A stretch of DNA of 64,000 nucleotides from assembly GCA_958510875.1 (NCBI GenBank), contig OY294068.1, positions 18,394,297 through 18,458,296 on the forward strand, read 5' to 3'. The position numbers were made by a program, and so were the translations under genes. This DNA comes from Endomychus coccineus. Its lineage: Eukaryota; Arthropoda; Insecta; Coleoptera; Endomychidae. Positions 12,612-24,400 of this stretch are shown here, piece by piece (position 1 is the stretch's first letter; every line of letters starts with the position of its first letter). Under the pieces are notes generated by a model, which searched no databases, was not told where the DNA came from, and saw only the letters and a list, made by a program, of their open reading frames with translations.

Positions 12612-12805
12612 AACAAAACGAAGTGCAGAAGTATTCAGAATGGCGCCAATTATGGTACCCGAACATTGAAGATTATTCCAGAGCTGAAGCAAGTGTCAGC
12701 GCAGACAACAATACAGTAACCAATGTTACAGTACAACTGGGGGCCACAGCATATCTACATTGCCATGTTAAAGCTACCGGAGATCGAACCCTGGCTGGAA
12801 CTGAG
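12612..12805 (+). CDS. dpr12: dpr12 exon: N-terminal linker and start of Ig domain 1
   Basis: The exon follows the acceptor TTGTTCCAG and ends at GAG before the donor GTATTT. The first two bases complete a codon split with the missing upstream exon, so its 5' phase is 1. It encodes about 64 residues: a hydrophilic segment containing YSEWRQLWYP (residues 8-17), then NNTVTNVTVQLG leading into YLHCHVK. Cys50 is the first cysteine of Ig domain 1. Sequons N-N-T and N-V-T (about residues 32-39) are likely glycosylation sites. WRQLW is the feature that most suggests dpr12. The exon ends before the Ig tryptophan, which is in the next exon. Confidence 0.85.
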
Positions 12806-15549
12806 GTATTTTTTTGTCAATAATAATTATGGCAATGACATTCAACAGCCTTAAAATGATAATGAAACAATTCATTTGGATAAATACTTAACATACTCAT
12901 TAGACATTTTGTCTTGATACTTGAGTATCCCTGTTTCGCTTCTCTCATTTTTTTAACCATAGATCGATTATCGTTTGCATACAGTTGATCAACGGAGACC
13001 TTATTCTAATGAACTTGCACAAACGGTTCCAATAATGAAGACAATAATAATAACATTATCAATTAAACATTGAGGAGAAAATCAGACAGTATAATAAATA
13101 GATTATTAAGCTATCAATTTTAAGAATGGGGATTCATTACTTTTTGTAGGAAAGATTTTATTGTTCAAGTATGAGAGCCCACTCCGCAAACGTATCCAGA
13201 ACCGTTATTGAGTTCTTGTATGTTGTTGTTTTCTTTCGTTCTACGACAGTTATGAATGATGCCATTGTTACGAGAAAAATGTGAACGGGCAGTTTCCAAT
13301 TATGATATTGTAAATTGTTATCTCACCATCCATATGTGAACCTATACGGGTATCGTTGCAAAAGAAAGGAAACAAAGAAGTGACGACCGAGATGACTCTC
13401 ATTAATATTTGTCCCTATGTTCATAAATTCTTTTGGTTTGGGAGATTCTAAGCTTTATCTCCTGTAGCTCTTTGGTATCATTTCCGAAAATTTCCACTTT
13501 CAGAGTAATGAAGTTCAGCTTATTTAGGGCAATTATATTTACTCTTCTGTAGATTTTATTCACTACCAGTTATTGGTAGGTATCCTATGTAGCAAAGCTG
13601 CCTTATTAATTATCAATTAGAATTCATTTAGATATCAAACATGTTGCTAAAATTCGAGCTCGTTTCAAGAACACCCAAGTGGGACGGGAACAAGATGTGT
13701 AGCCTCTGAATTCTTGTCAAGAAATGGTCATTATAATTAGTAAAATATCGACAAAGTCGAAGAGGTTCACAGTTTCAATAGGAAATCATAAAGTACGTGT
13801 TTAACATGAATGGTTCTAAAGAAAACAAGTGTGTTACAATATATTGGTAGTTGTGACAAATTTTTATGATCTAATTCGAAACGGCAGGTTGATCGCTTGG
13901 TTTGGCGAGCCTAGATGTTCCAACACCATCTGCCGAAAAGCAGATGTCCCACAGAGGGTGCAATTCAGGATGCTACGCATTGATAAAAGAGTTCTCGCGA
14001 TTCATAGAATTGACTGGAAAATAGTTGGAACATCTGGGTCCACCAAATATTTCCGGGGGGGTTTTATCATATCCCTTTCGGAGATCGTTGATCATTGACT
14101 TCACGTCTACTTCGTCTCATTGACGAGCTCATGAGACGAGCGAAACGGCTGTCTGAGACTACAGGACGCGTTACCATTGTGCAACCTGGTGAACCAAAAC
14201 TTTGTATATTGACTGCTAACACTAAATGTGTTTGTATTTCACTATGCATTACATGGAACTACTCAAACGATTCCTCCCAACCAGCGTTATTAAAACAATT
14301 TAATGTGTTCAAGCAAATGCTTCACATATCAAGTGATTTCGACTGAGATCCAAATCACTGCTAATGTATGCAAATGACATTCCGAACTGCGCTTGTTCTC
14401 TATTCTCCCATTATTGGATACTAAATCCAATAAAGGCTCCCTTGTTAATTAAAAGTGGTACAAAAATTAAGCGTATTTGATACAGATAATTCATGCAGTT
14501 CGGTTACTCGTTCCTTCCACAGCTCGCTCAGCCCAGCTTGAATATTATAACATTGCACATGTTTATGCAATATTTTTAACATAAAATTGTCCTATGCTTT
14601 GAGTTTAAACGCTCTCTAGAACGTTTTAACACAACTTGCGTTTCCTCTCTCTGGATATAGCTCTCCAAATACATTTCAAACATATTATGCTACGACCGAA
14701 AAAGTCGGAAGCTGGAGACGGCGAGGCGATGCCTGTCGTTATAACAAAATGTCATTCAATCCGAATTTCAAAACACTGTAAAGAACAATAAGCCACCAGA
14801 ATAATTCAGGTAGGTAATTGACTATTGTCTTTCCTACTTTATTTGTGTTAAGAAGTGGTTGAAACCCTTTAACAAGTAAGGTATCTGGAACGGTTTTCTG
14901 CGTGTGACAATTTAACAGCTTGGTTTGTCAGTATTATTCTCACATATGAGATGACTTCAATTACTAGAGATAGATTACTTTGAACATAAATGTGTTACAA
15001 TTTCAATTATTCTTGTTCGTTGGCATTTTGAATTAAAATTAACGCTTTGTGTTTGATACAATTAGTTTTGAAAAATCCTGTTTTAGACCAGAAAATTTAT
15101 GTATAATTCATATTTAGGTCAGGAAGCGTTATCAAAAGTTTCACAAATTGCCATATAATTTGCATTCGCGGATCTCTAGTACATCGCTTGAACATATGCA
15201 GAGCCTGTTCCTTAAATTGAAAATATCTGGAATCGTTTCTATGTTGATAATTTTAAGGAATAAGATATCAATCATGAGTCATGTATTGGGCAGACCTGCA
15301 CATTCTAGACCTAGATCTAAGGAAATTACTCATTCATGCCACGATCTCCGTCTCAATGACATAGCATAACAGTTTGTATATGGTGTATGAATACTGCAGA
15401 CAAATAGGGATATTCTTTTGTCAATTCATATAAAACAACGTTTCCTACTATTTTGGATTTTAATATTGTGGATGATAAATGTATTGGTCTATTTTTATCC
15501 CAATTACTCTAAGTATAATCAATATGTTTTTCAAATTATTATTATATCC
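12806..15549. other. intron sequence, no gene
   Basis: This is the start of a 24.2-kb intron. A GC-richer patch at 13880-14220 contains inverted pieces (GATGTTCCAAC near 13915 facing GTTGGAACATC near 14024) and a small hairpin CGTCTCAT/ATGAGACG near 14113-14140. It is probably an old non-autonomous element with no clear ends. Open frames of 83-89 codons here have no motif. Confidence 0.4.
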
Positions 15550-16105
15550 CTGAATTTCAGACATCACTTAGATAAATAAACTATAAAATCAGTTTTAACA
15601 TGACTAATGCATCCAAAATTGATATCCACAACCTTCTGAAATCAGATAGATCAAGTTCCATCAGTCATTTGAAGCTTCAGGAGTTTTCGAATTTTCATAA
15701 ATTTCATAAGGGGTATGGAAAAATAGTGAATTTGTTCGATCTCATCGATTCCGATATAACTGCGTAAAAACACACTTTGATGGTTGAGAAATTCGATTCT
15801 ACCATTAGTTTGCACCTCAGACACTGAGACAACATGTCGCAGCGTTCCGAAACCCTGAATTTCAGCCATCCCTTAGATAAATACACTATAAAATCAGTTT
15901 TAACATGACTAATGCATCCAAAATTGGTATCCGCAACCTTCTGAAATAAGATAGATCAAGTTCTATCATGTCATGTGAACCTTCAGGAATTTTTGGATTT
16001 TCGCAAATTTCATAAGTATGGAAAAATAGTGAATTTAGTCGATATAACGTCGTTATAACACACTCTCATGGATGAGAAATTCAATTGTACCCTCAATCAA
16101 TTTTG
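15550..16105. repeat. direct tandem duplication, ~305-bp period
   Basis: The block starting CTGAATTTCAG at 15550 is repeated starting at 15855. Both copies run through AACATGACTAATGCATCCAA and GGAAAAATAGTGAATTT. The second copy is slightly shorter and diverged by scattered substitutions and small deletions, so the duplication is old. No coding content is seen. Confidence 0.85.
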
Positions 16106-16230
16106 TAAACTCCGTATTTGTCGAAAAGTTAATTTATTAAATTCCGATTTATCTCCAGCTTCAGCTTGTTTGCATTATTAACCCCATGTAGTGTTTGAAC
16201 AGGTATATTTTGTTTTCTAAGTTAGTTCAC

Positions 16231-16308
16231 TCTGATGATGGCTACTTGGTAGCTGAAAGGTTCTTAGTACTTTGATAGTATTTTTAGTGGATAAGGGTTA
16301 TTATTACT
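16231..16308 (+). repeat. dispersed repeat, copy 1
   Basis: TCTGATGATGGCTACTTGGT through GTGGATAAGGG is repeated in the same orientation at 61066-61140 with few differences. It is probably the tail of a LINE or other retroelement, but the family was not recognised. Confidence 0.7.
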
Positions 16309-16817
16309 TACTTATAAAGATCCTACACTATTCTAGGATATTGTTCATTCAATTGCAGATGCTGTATAACTAGAGCGGAGAATCGATATGTTATGGTTAG
16401 AACACTCTAAAATTAAGTCTCAATTATGTAAATAGCATTCGATTTGTGGAAATTTATACCGGAAGAGTCCTGATAGTAATTCTGATAAAGTGTAGACTAT
16501 TCTAGAAGCGGATTCTACCACTTTTAAAGCTTCTATCGATTTTATTTCTACATACTCTTATTCTAATTCAAGCACAATAAAACGGATAGACTGTGAAAAG
16601 AAAATTTGCAGAAACTTATTCCGGGTGTTTGTTTTCCTCGACTCAGTGGCGAAGTATGAAAATATTTCAAACATTATGCAGACTGAAAATTTCGAGGGAG
16701 GTTTCGTCTCTTACTACGCCACTGCCTTGAGTTCTACCAAACATTAATATCGTCCAATGATGTAATACAAGACGAGCATATGCTTTCTGGGTATGCTGTG
16801 AATCATACAGCAAGTAT

Positions 16818-17123
16818 GTGGCTTACCACTTACCACTACGAATCCTTCACGAGTATCATGCTGAGTTGATGACTTCAATCAGTGCCTTGAAATTACGCTT
16901 AGGGCGTTCATCACTTCATAATGAATTCATTAGAATGGTCCGAAGGAGCCTGACTCACTACTTACTTACGTACTTTGATGGTCAAAAAAAAAGCCAGAGG
17001 AGAGGCTGGCCATTACCCTCCCTAGTACAAGGCCTGAACACTGAGTACAAAAGTGAGTGTAAGGTCATCAACAAGAGGCTTACTAAGCTCAAGACAGCAT
17101 CGTTCAGTATTAATGGCGCGTAA
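16818..17123 (+). other. unrecognised 101-codon open frame
   Basis: The translation is basic in its second half (KKSQRRGW, KRLTKLK) and looks more protein-like than most frames here. It uses a GTG at 16818 and its frame is open a little further upstream. I recognise no domain. A remnant of a retroelement ORF is possible, given the flanking repeats at 16231 and 17444. Confidence 0.2.
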
Positions 17124-17443
17124 CAGGTATTGACTATGACAGGTGATAAATATTACAATTTAACCAAGTTTTATCCATTTCTTTTGGAAATGTATATGCT
17201 GCACCTGTTCCTAAGGTGTTATCATGTGATTGGAACGTATTTTATTTGTAGATAAGCATGTATAAGAGTATTATAAATGGAATGCGTTGCAATATGAATT
17301 TCTAAGTGAATGTTCATGTTGGCCTCCCGCGTTTCGTGTCGTACTTTCAACTGGCGAAGCTGTAAAAAATGACTCTGGTAGGTTATTATATATAAACTCT
17401 CGGAAATAGGTCACCCTAACGCATATGCTTATTATTTTTGTCT

Positions 17444-17662
17444 TTACGCACGTTTCGGTCTCACGACCATCATCAAAACACGAAAATGTAACACATTTCG
17501 ATTATTCGTGTTTCTGTTCGTTGCGGCGATGTGGGCAGTTTTAGTTGAGATTGGTACGATAAGAACGCTTTGTGCTAATACAATTAATTTTAAGAAATCC
17601 CGTTTTAGACATAATAGGTCTTCTGATGAAGGTCGTGAGACCGAAACGTGCGTATAGAGGAA
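17444..17662. repeat. short inverted-repeat element
   Basis: ACGCACGTTTCGGTCTCACG (from about 17446) faces its complement CGTGAGACCGAAACGTGCGT (to about 17654), about 200 bp apart. The right arm ends only about 20 bp before the LTR element at 17679. The unit may be a foldback element or a retroelement tail. Confidence 0.65.
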
Positions 17663-17678
17663 AATAATAAACATATGT

Positions 17679-20361
17679 TGTAATAATCTGAAAAGCTGGT
17701 ATTTGGGAGCAATTGAATAAACTTATTTATATGGTTATTGCACACAAGCCAGGTAAACCAAATTCAGCTCAGATATTACTAGGTTATGTATTTTTATTGT
17801 TCCCTCAGGTCAAAGCCCTATGGGATCCAATGAGGCTACGGAGAGTGAAAACCTTATTGTAACTATTGCTATGATAGCTACCCTTTTATGCAACTCGAGG
17901 GTTGCAGAGATAGTAGAATGCAGGGTACACTACGAGAAGTGCCCTGTCGTTGGTAGTATGGTTTAAAATTAGCTGCCACCAGTCCCCTTTTACAGATGTT
18001 TTAGAGAATAGTTCAGGGAACGAAACTAGACTCGAAGGAGTTCCTCTCCAGTAGCACTTGGTATAAATAGTTTAGTAGCGGGGCCCTTCCTGGCCGATTT
18101 ATACACTAGGCTAGTATGACAGCTTCACGTGGCTGAAGATGTTCGGAGTGACAAACACGACAGGATTGTTCACCTCCACTACAAGGTTATCTAAGGGATG
18201 GTGTTTCAATGAAGAACAATGAGAACAGTATAAGTTGTATATTGGTGAAAAGTTAATTGTATACAAAATAAAACAATAAGGATTTCACGGATGTATATAT
18301 AAGTATATATACTAAGTCCCATACATATAAACTTAAAGGGAAAAATATGCCATATAACCAACAAGAACAAACAATGAATTTAAATTAAGCCAATTTAATT
18401 TTGATGCTAGATATCTGAATAGTATATAAAAAAACAATATATAATAAATTGCATAAGACTTTATCGAGACCGATCAATCAGTGAATTATTGATTTGCCTG
18501 ATGTAACGAAGCCAGGGAGTTGTTTCTTTGGGGGCTAACCTTAATTCTGAAATGGATCTACCACTCTGATGGAGTAACTATGGTTATAAAGTGAACCAGA
18601 GGGGCCACTGATAGTAAGATTGAGATCCCCGAAGGGTGACTCTCTAAATAAATCCCCTGTTGTTTTTATCCACAGCTACCTGGTTCGTTATGTATCGGTA
18701 GATCGAGTGAATTACACAACAAATAATCAATACAATGAAACCCTAGTTTTCCCGATGAACTCAAACACTTTCTGTCAAATTAGCCGCTGATGGTTAACTC
18801 TCCCTGTCCTTAAAGATCAGGGTCTCAATAGGGGTTTTTAGACCCCTTGAACTTCCAGATAAAAATTAATAATAATAATAACTACCCTTGTAGCAACTTT
18901 TGAATAGTGAGCTTTCCCCAAATAATTATATCTTTGACCCTACAATTACGGTAACACTGATTCCAATTATACCTATCCTAAGTAAGTCCCTTAAATACAC
19001 TATAAAATATGAGAAATTCGCAGATGGATCGCTACGCTTCTAGCAAGTCAAAATACCCTATTAATGCTTACAATTACCGGGGTGATGACCTCAGAATTTT
19101 TGGCTTGAACACAGACTAAGCAGCTTTCTCTAAAGACTTACCCTGACTTAGTATTTTATCCTTAATCCACAGGGTAAACTTAGACACTTGAGCTTACACT
19201 TCACGGCTTACACAGAATATATTACGCGACGTCTTTTCGTTAATTTATAAATTTCACCACAAAGCTAGTTCTCTCTCGCACCCAGATCAATTTATCTAAA
19301 CGTTAAAGGCAATAACTTCTCCAAAATATCAAATAACTATGGATTTCTAACAGCCAGTACTAATAACGTTCTCCACAATTTCTTTTATAGGTTATTATAG
19401 ATTCTAGTTACCAAACAATATATTCACTAAATAGCGAATGATATTGAAGTTAAATGTAAGGTCTCTTGAAACTGACACCTGGAATGATATAAGGTGAATT
19501 GAAAGTAACTTTAAGAATGATAAAATTTGGTTCTAATGAATTTAATTTACTTTGAGTGACAGACAAAAGAAAAATATGGTTGTAAAAATAGAATTCTTGT
19601 AATTTGTAATTCAACAAAAAAAAACAATCAAAAGACTAAGTTAAAAATATCATTTAAAAAAAGAAAAAAAAAAAGAATTAATGGATCTGGTTTTGAGAGA
19701 GACTCAGCTTTATGTACAAGGAACTAGGCTTACCCAACAAGACACGAAAAAAAGGAACTGCTCTTGCAAAAGAGTTTTCATTTTTATAATTTGTCTCCCC
19801 CCCGAAATTGGCTTCCTGATTCGCTAACATAAAATTCAAACGGACCAATGAAGTTGGTTGTATCCCGTTTGTGACTAATACACAAATCTGTATTTAGAGT
19901 TGCCTGTATTCCCACATCGAGGGGCAGTGAGTGACCACAAAAAATGATTTCTCCAAACCCTGCTGACTAAGTAATTAACTCCGTCTGCGTAGAAAGTGCA
20001 AGGTCCGCGGAATAGCGCCTCGAAGGCTCTAATTCTTAAAAATCACGTACAACTTGTAAAAGGTATTAGATGGCGTATCTCTGGCGCCAGACAGGAATTC
20101 CATTATTTCAATCTGAATAAAACTCTAATTGTTGAATATAGAATGTATATGTATAGTCTGTTCCTGTCAGGAATTTAGAAATTTTAGATTTGAAATGCCC
20201 GTAAGGACGGAACTACACTCTACGGAATGATTTGAGTTGTACTCTCATGTGTCAAGTATTCCTGGTTTACTTAGAGTGGCTAAATTTTCGGGAGTTTTCT
20301 CATGCTTACGCTACTTTGATTCAATCGTAAAAAAAAAATAATAATCCCCCGGATTATTACA
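17679..20361 (-). repeat. 3' LTR of the retrotransposon
   Basis: This LTR is 2683 bp with 10-bp inverted termini TGTAATAATC/GATTATTACA. It has no long ORF; a 60-codon frame at 19996-20178 is identical in the other LTR and probably meaningless. TATAAA-like motifs occur on both strands near 18062-18105. Compared with the other LTR it has C at 18852 where the other has T. Confidence 0.92.
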
Positions 20362-20375
20362 TCACCCTCACCTTA
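20362..20375 (-). promoter_or_regulatory. polypurine tract candidate
   Basis: On the - strand TAAGGTGAGGGTGA abuts the 3' LTR exactly. In the reverse-transcription cycle this is the site that primes plus-strand DNA. It supports the - orientation. Confidence 0.65.
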
Positions 20376-20703
20376 AAGAAAGAGCGGGGTTCGGAAGGAA
20401 CCAAGCTCCTTTCTACAACCGGTATTATACGTATATTTTGATCCATCTGCCAAGTTCTGACCAGCGTGGGAATCTAGGGGTACTAGACCCACCTTCACGC
20501 TCAATATATGTATGATCATCAGTCCGATTGGACTTCCCAATAACCTAAATCCTATTCAACATAATCACGTGGATTTACCACATGACTACAACAGTACAAT
20601 CCTTAAGAGCTAAACAATGAAAGTCTACTTCTGTTTCCATATTGTCACAACACTTTTTTCGGATTGACTTTTACGCACTAACCCGCACTGTCACTCGATG
20701 GTT

Positions 20704-21462
20704 TCACATACCAGGACGCTCGTGGAGACTGGACATGGACCTGTCGTACAACGAACCGGCTGCTGATCGTCTTCCCTCGCGTTCTGTCCAGTGGAGGGTT
20801 GGATACATCGCATGGGTGGCGGTGGAATCTGTGGTGGTGGAAACTACAGCTGCTTCTGGTTCCCTTGGGATGACATTGGTTGATGGAGCGGATGGAACTG
20901 CATCCCCTGGACTTCCATGGGCGTGATGTCGGTTGACTAGGAAGGCGGTGAGGGTGTTCCATAGACAGGCGAATAGGTGTAGACCCCATCCGAATAGCTG
21001 GTACAGGCTCCATCCGTTTAGGCCGACACCAATAACGAACTTCACCAATCGGAATATACAGTATAGGCCCAACAGCCCGTTCATGATGGTCCCTATGCTT
21101 TCGAACCAACCCCATATCTGCCGGATGGTGGACCTGACGAGACTGGTAACCTCTTCTTTTCTGAATAGTTTGAGAGTGTTGTACCCTTGGTCCAGAGGCT
21201 CCATACCGGACACCCGTCGCGCTATCATCGTTTGGACTGCATCTCTTTCCATGCCGAAGATCAGGTTCCGTTGGCTTTTTCTCATGTCCTCGGATGTGTA
21301 TAGTCCCCCTGCGCTAATCAGCTTGATCGGTTGGAACTTCAATTGGTCCTCTGCTTCAATCTCAATGGTCAGTGGTATAAGACTCGTCAGTGGTAGTGGG
21401 GAGAGGCCGATCCAGGTTCCCTCGACTTGGTACAATGGTGGCATAAGGCTATTACATTCCAT
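20704..21462 (-). CDS. env-like membrane glycoprotein, C-terminal part
   Basis: This 252-aa ORF is directly upstream of the 3' LTR, where env genes sit. The first ATG is at 21462; the frame is open for about ten codons more and then meets a stop, so the N-terminal ectodomain is missing. Residues about 15-110 contain GTWIGLSP and AGGLYTSEDMRKSQRNL followed by a charged stretch. Residues about 121-147 and 151-176 are strongly hydrophobic and would hold the membrane anchor. A hydrophilic Ser/Thr/His-rich tail follows. The YTSEDM...RDAV..MIARRVSG pattern recalls glycoproteins that insect LTR elements have taken from chuvirus-like RNA viruses; this is from memory and unverified. A protein of this kind would mediate membrane fusion, but this fragment is unlikely to act alone. 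Confidence 0.6.
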   Translation of the reverse strand: MECNSLMPPLYQVEGTWIGLSPLPLTSLIPLTIEIEAEDQLKFQPIKLISAGGLYTSEDMRKSQRNLIFGMERDAVQTMIARRVSGMEPLDQGYNTLKLFRKEEVTSLVRSTIRQIWGWFESIGTIMNGLLGLYCIFRLVKFVIGVGLNGWSLYQLFGWGLHLFACLWNTLTAFLVNRHHAHGSPGDAVPSAPSTNVIPREPEAAVVSTTTDSTATHAMYPTLHWTEREGRRSAAGSLYDRSMSSLHERPGM

Positions 21463-24400
21463 TTGAACAGCTACATTTTTGGACGACGTGGGTCAACGAT
21501 GCCATGATTTTGTAAGCATTGAAATGATTGAGCTTCGTTACATTTTTCCGCTCCTAGTTCAAATGAGTAGCTTGCTCATCCATTTACTACTACCGAAGAG
21601 TGACTGTGCATGCCGCAATGCGAGATGGTCCTTGTAACCTCTACCAGACAGGCGCGTGCGTCTCTTTGTCCGTAATCCCTTCATTATAACTTGTCTCCAG
21701 TGAAACCATCGTTGCGTTTATCGGGTCCTCTTCTCAGTCGTACACGATCGACCCATTGCCATTACCTTAGAAGTGTTGTCACCAGGACGGGGTATATCCT
21801 TGGCACTCTGAAACAGATCCCGAGAAAAAAAGGGGGGGGGGAACACAAAAACAACAACAAAAAAAAAATTTTAAGAATCAGGCCCCTTATTGTGACATAC
21901 CCCTTAACTTCCAAACTCTATCCCCTTATCAGTGATAACATGAAATTTGGGTATCAACGACCCAAGGAATACGAATAACGCAAAAAAAGGTCGTATTATC
22001 TCTACCCGTTTCCCGACCATCTTAAAGGTCTATGAATTTCCTTCCCTTCCCCTAGGACTTACTCAATTCCCTCTCTCTCTCTCCCTAGGGTTACGTTATC
22101 TCTGAAATACATGGGGAGGATCCAACTATCCCTCAATTAAGAGCCCTTACCCTCCGGCGCAGTGATCCCGTTCGCAGGGTGCTGCAGCCACGGAAGCTGG
22201 AAGGGTTACTACCCCTTTCCAGAGGTTTCTAGCTCATAGTGAAAGCTAATCTTATTTTCAACAAAACACAAAAACAAAATTTAAACGGAACGCGGTGACT
22301 GGAAGAGTCAGAGGTTCCGAATTTACTGACTATACTTTGTTCATAGGGAACCAAGGCCAAGACTCACAAGAGAGAACTAACTTGACACTGCATATAAGCT
22401 ACTTGGTTCCGCTATGACGTCACTCGATCTAGGGTGAGGGTGGCTATATACATCTTTGGTAGAGGAGTCTTGAAAATTGGAGTTCTTGTCGATTCTCCGG
22501 CTTCCACTTCCTCGATTTTACCGATGTTAACACCTCGTTACCCACACCTATTCGACTCATTCATACTCTGGGCGGTGTCCTGTCACCCGCCCCGCGCACT
22601 TTCTTGACCCAATTTCCCGGCCTCATAGACGACTACGCGTCCCGCTGCTCTGCAGGCGGCCTATCTGCTCAAATCCCTCATGGGTCTTCCAGAACATACA
22701 AACTCCTGTACCTGCGCTGGGTACTACACATTTTGGTATCGACCCCAAATTCCTGGTCCACTATCCCTACTGGCAAACCCTACCTGCCAGACTCACAATT
22801 GGCCTACCTGGCCTTCCTGTCCATCCTGGACTCAACAACTCCCTTCCAAACTTCGGGCTTCTTACCCGTCCTTCTCCCTTGGCACAACTGGCCCAACAGT
22901 CCAACCTGGACTTTCTCCGTACACAAAACTCTTCTGGCTTCCCTGGCCTAACCGCTTCCAGTTTGCCCTCTGTCCTTACTGGACATTCTTGTGCTGACAG
23001 CCCTCTTGAGTATGACCTTTACTGACCTCGGGTATGATGGACCTTTCTCCACCGCATCGGACGCATATTACGATTCAGCCCAATACTTCCTTGAAGGTTT
23101 ATGCTCTACACCCAGTTTTGAGATGCTGGGTAGAGAACCTTCCACAACGACCGGCTGTAGCCAGGTTCCGCGTTGTTCGAAGTATGGGACATCTCCGACG
23201 GACGCATATTACGATTCAGCCCAATACCTCCCTGAAGATTATGCTCTATAACCAGTTTTGAGATGCTGGGTAGAGATCTTCCACAACGACCGGCTGTCGC
23301 CAGGATTCGCGTTGTTCGAAGTATGGGACATCTCGATATCGATATGCTTCGGCCAGTCGGAGCCGATCCTTGCTTCCGCATTACTGGATAAGGTCTACAC
23401 ATTGCCCCGCGTCGTACCCAATGTCCTTAGCACTTGAGGCACCTCCTGCATCTCGATGAAGTGCGCGAATACCCCTAACACCTACATTCGCGCACCATCC
23501 ACACACTGGGATGAGGAATCACTGTACTGGACCACTCCGGTGCAGAAATTTAAATTTCCCTAGGCTACCTTTCCATCTCTATCAGGATTTGAGACAGTCC
23601 AATACAGTGACCTCATTCCCACTACGGGGTACAACTACCCTTCCAACCTGGTCAATAGGAATATCCGGTCCCTATTTTAACTAGAGACAGCATACGCCCA
23701 TTGGCCCAGTCGCTCCTTTTTGGGGGAATCTTACCCCTCCGCCATGGATTCGGCTACCATCCAATTCTACTATCAGTTGCCCGGGAATGGTACGGGGGTG
23801 AGTTAATATAGATAATGTCGTGCGTAATATTTTACTATTAATTTCTATAAAATTCAGTAAGCTTAAATATTTGCTAATCAGTAAGCCCTCAACTAATTAA
23901 TCGATATAACAAAACTAGACTTAGGTAGCTCGTACATTTAAATTTCGGGGGCTGGTTGCCCACTGTGTTGGCGAGTAAAGGTTTACTAATATCTCAATAT
24001 TATTTGAGATCCCATGGTTCCATTTCAATCTTTCTCTAGTAGGTGAGCACAATGCCAATCCATTAATTGCAATACACAAAAAAACGACAAAAAAAAAACA
24101 AAAGTCCGTTCAAATCCCTCGGACCTTACCTACTGGCACTGACCTGTCCAACATTGAATCATGAATTACTGCTTTAATTTAGATTCTAATAACATTATCC
24201 CAAAAAAAAAAAAAAAAAAAAAAAATAATAGCGGCCCACGCCATCTTAACTTCATCAGCCTGTAAGCTCATTGACCTCATTTAATCTCAGGGCGCGCTGA
24301 ACCGCCAGACTTGAATCTACTTGAATCCTGCATTTTCAATTTAAAGGGACCCCACGTGACTTCATCAATTATCCAAGCTGGGGAGAGCTTGGTGCGTTAT

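Noticed and set aside
13900..14220. A MITE with ends near GGTTTGGCGAGCC and GGTGAACCAAAAC
   Set aside because: The proposed terminal repeats match only in part and no target duplication was found.
19996..20178. 60-codon frame identical in both LTRs
   Set aside because: Identity is explained by LTR duplication; no coding signal and antisense to the element.
20678..21115. A - strand 145-codon frame overlapping the env-like ORF
   Set aside because: Rich in Arg, Pro, His and Ser in the manner of an out-of-frame shadow; no domain.
20933..21466. A + strand 177-codon frame
   Set aside because: It is the antisense shadow of the env-like ORF, has no motif of its own, and the element's orientation signals all point to the - strand.
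22604..22997. Two overlapping + strand frames, Pro/Trp/Ser-rich
   Set aside because: Composition follows local C-rich sequence, several frames are open at once, and they are antisense to the element.
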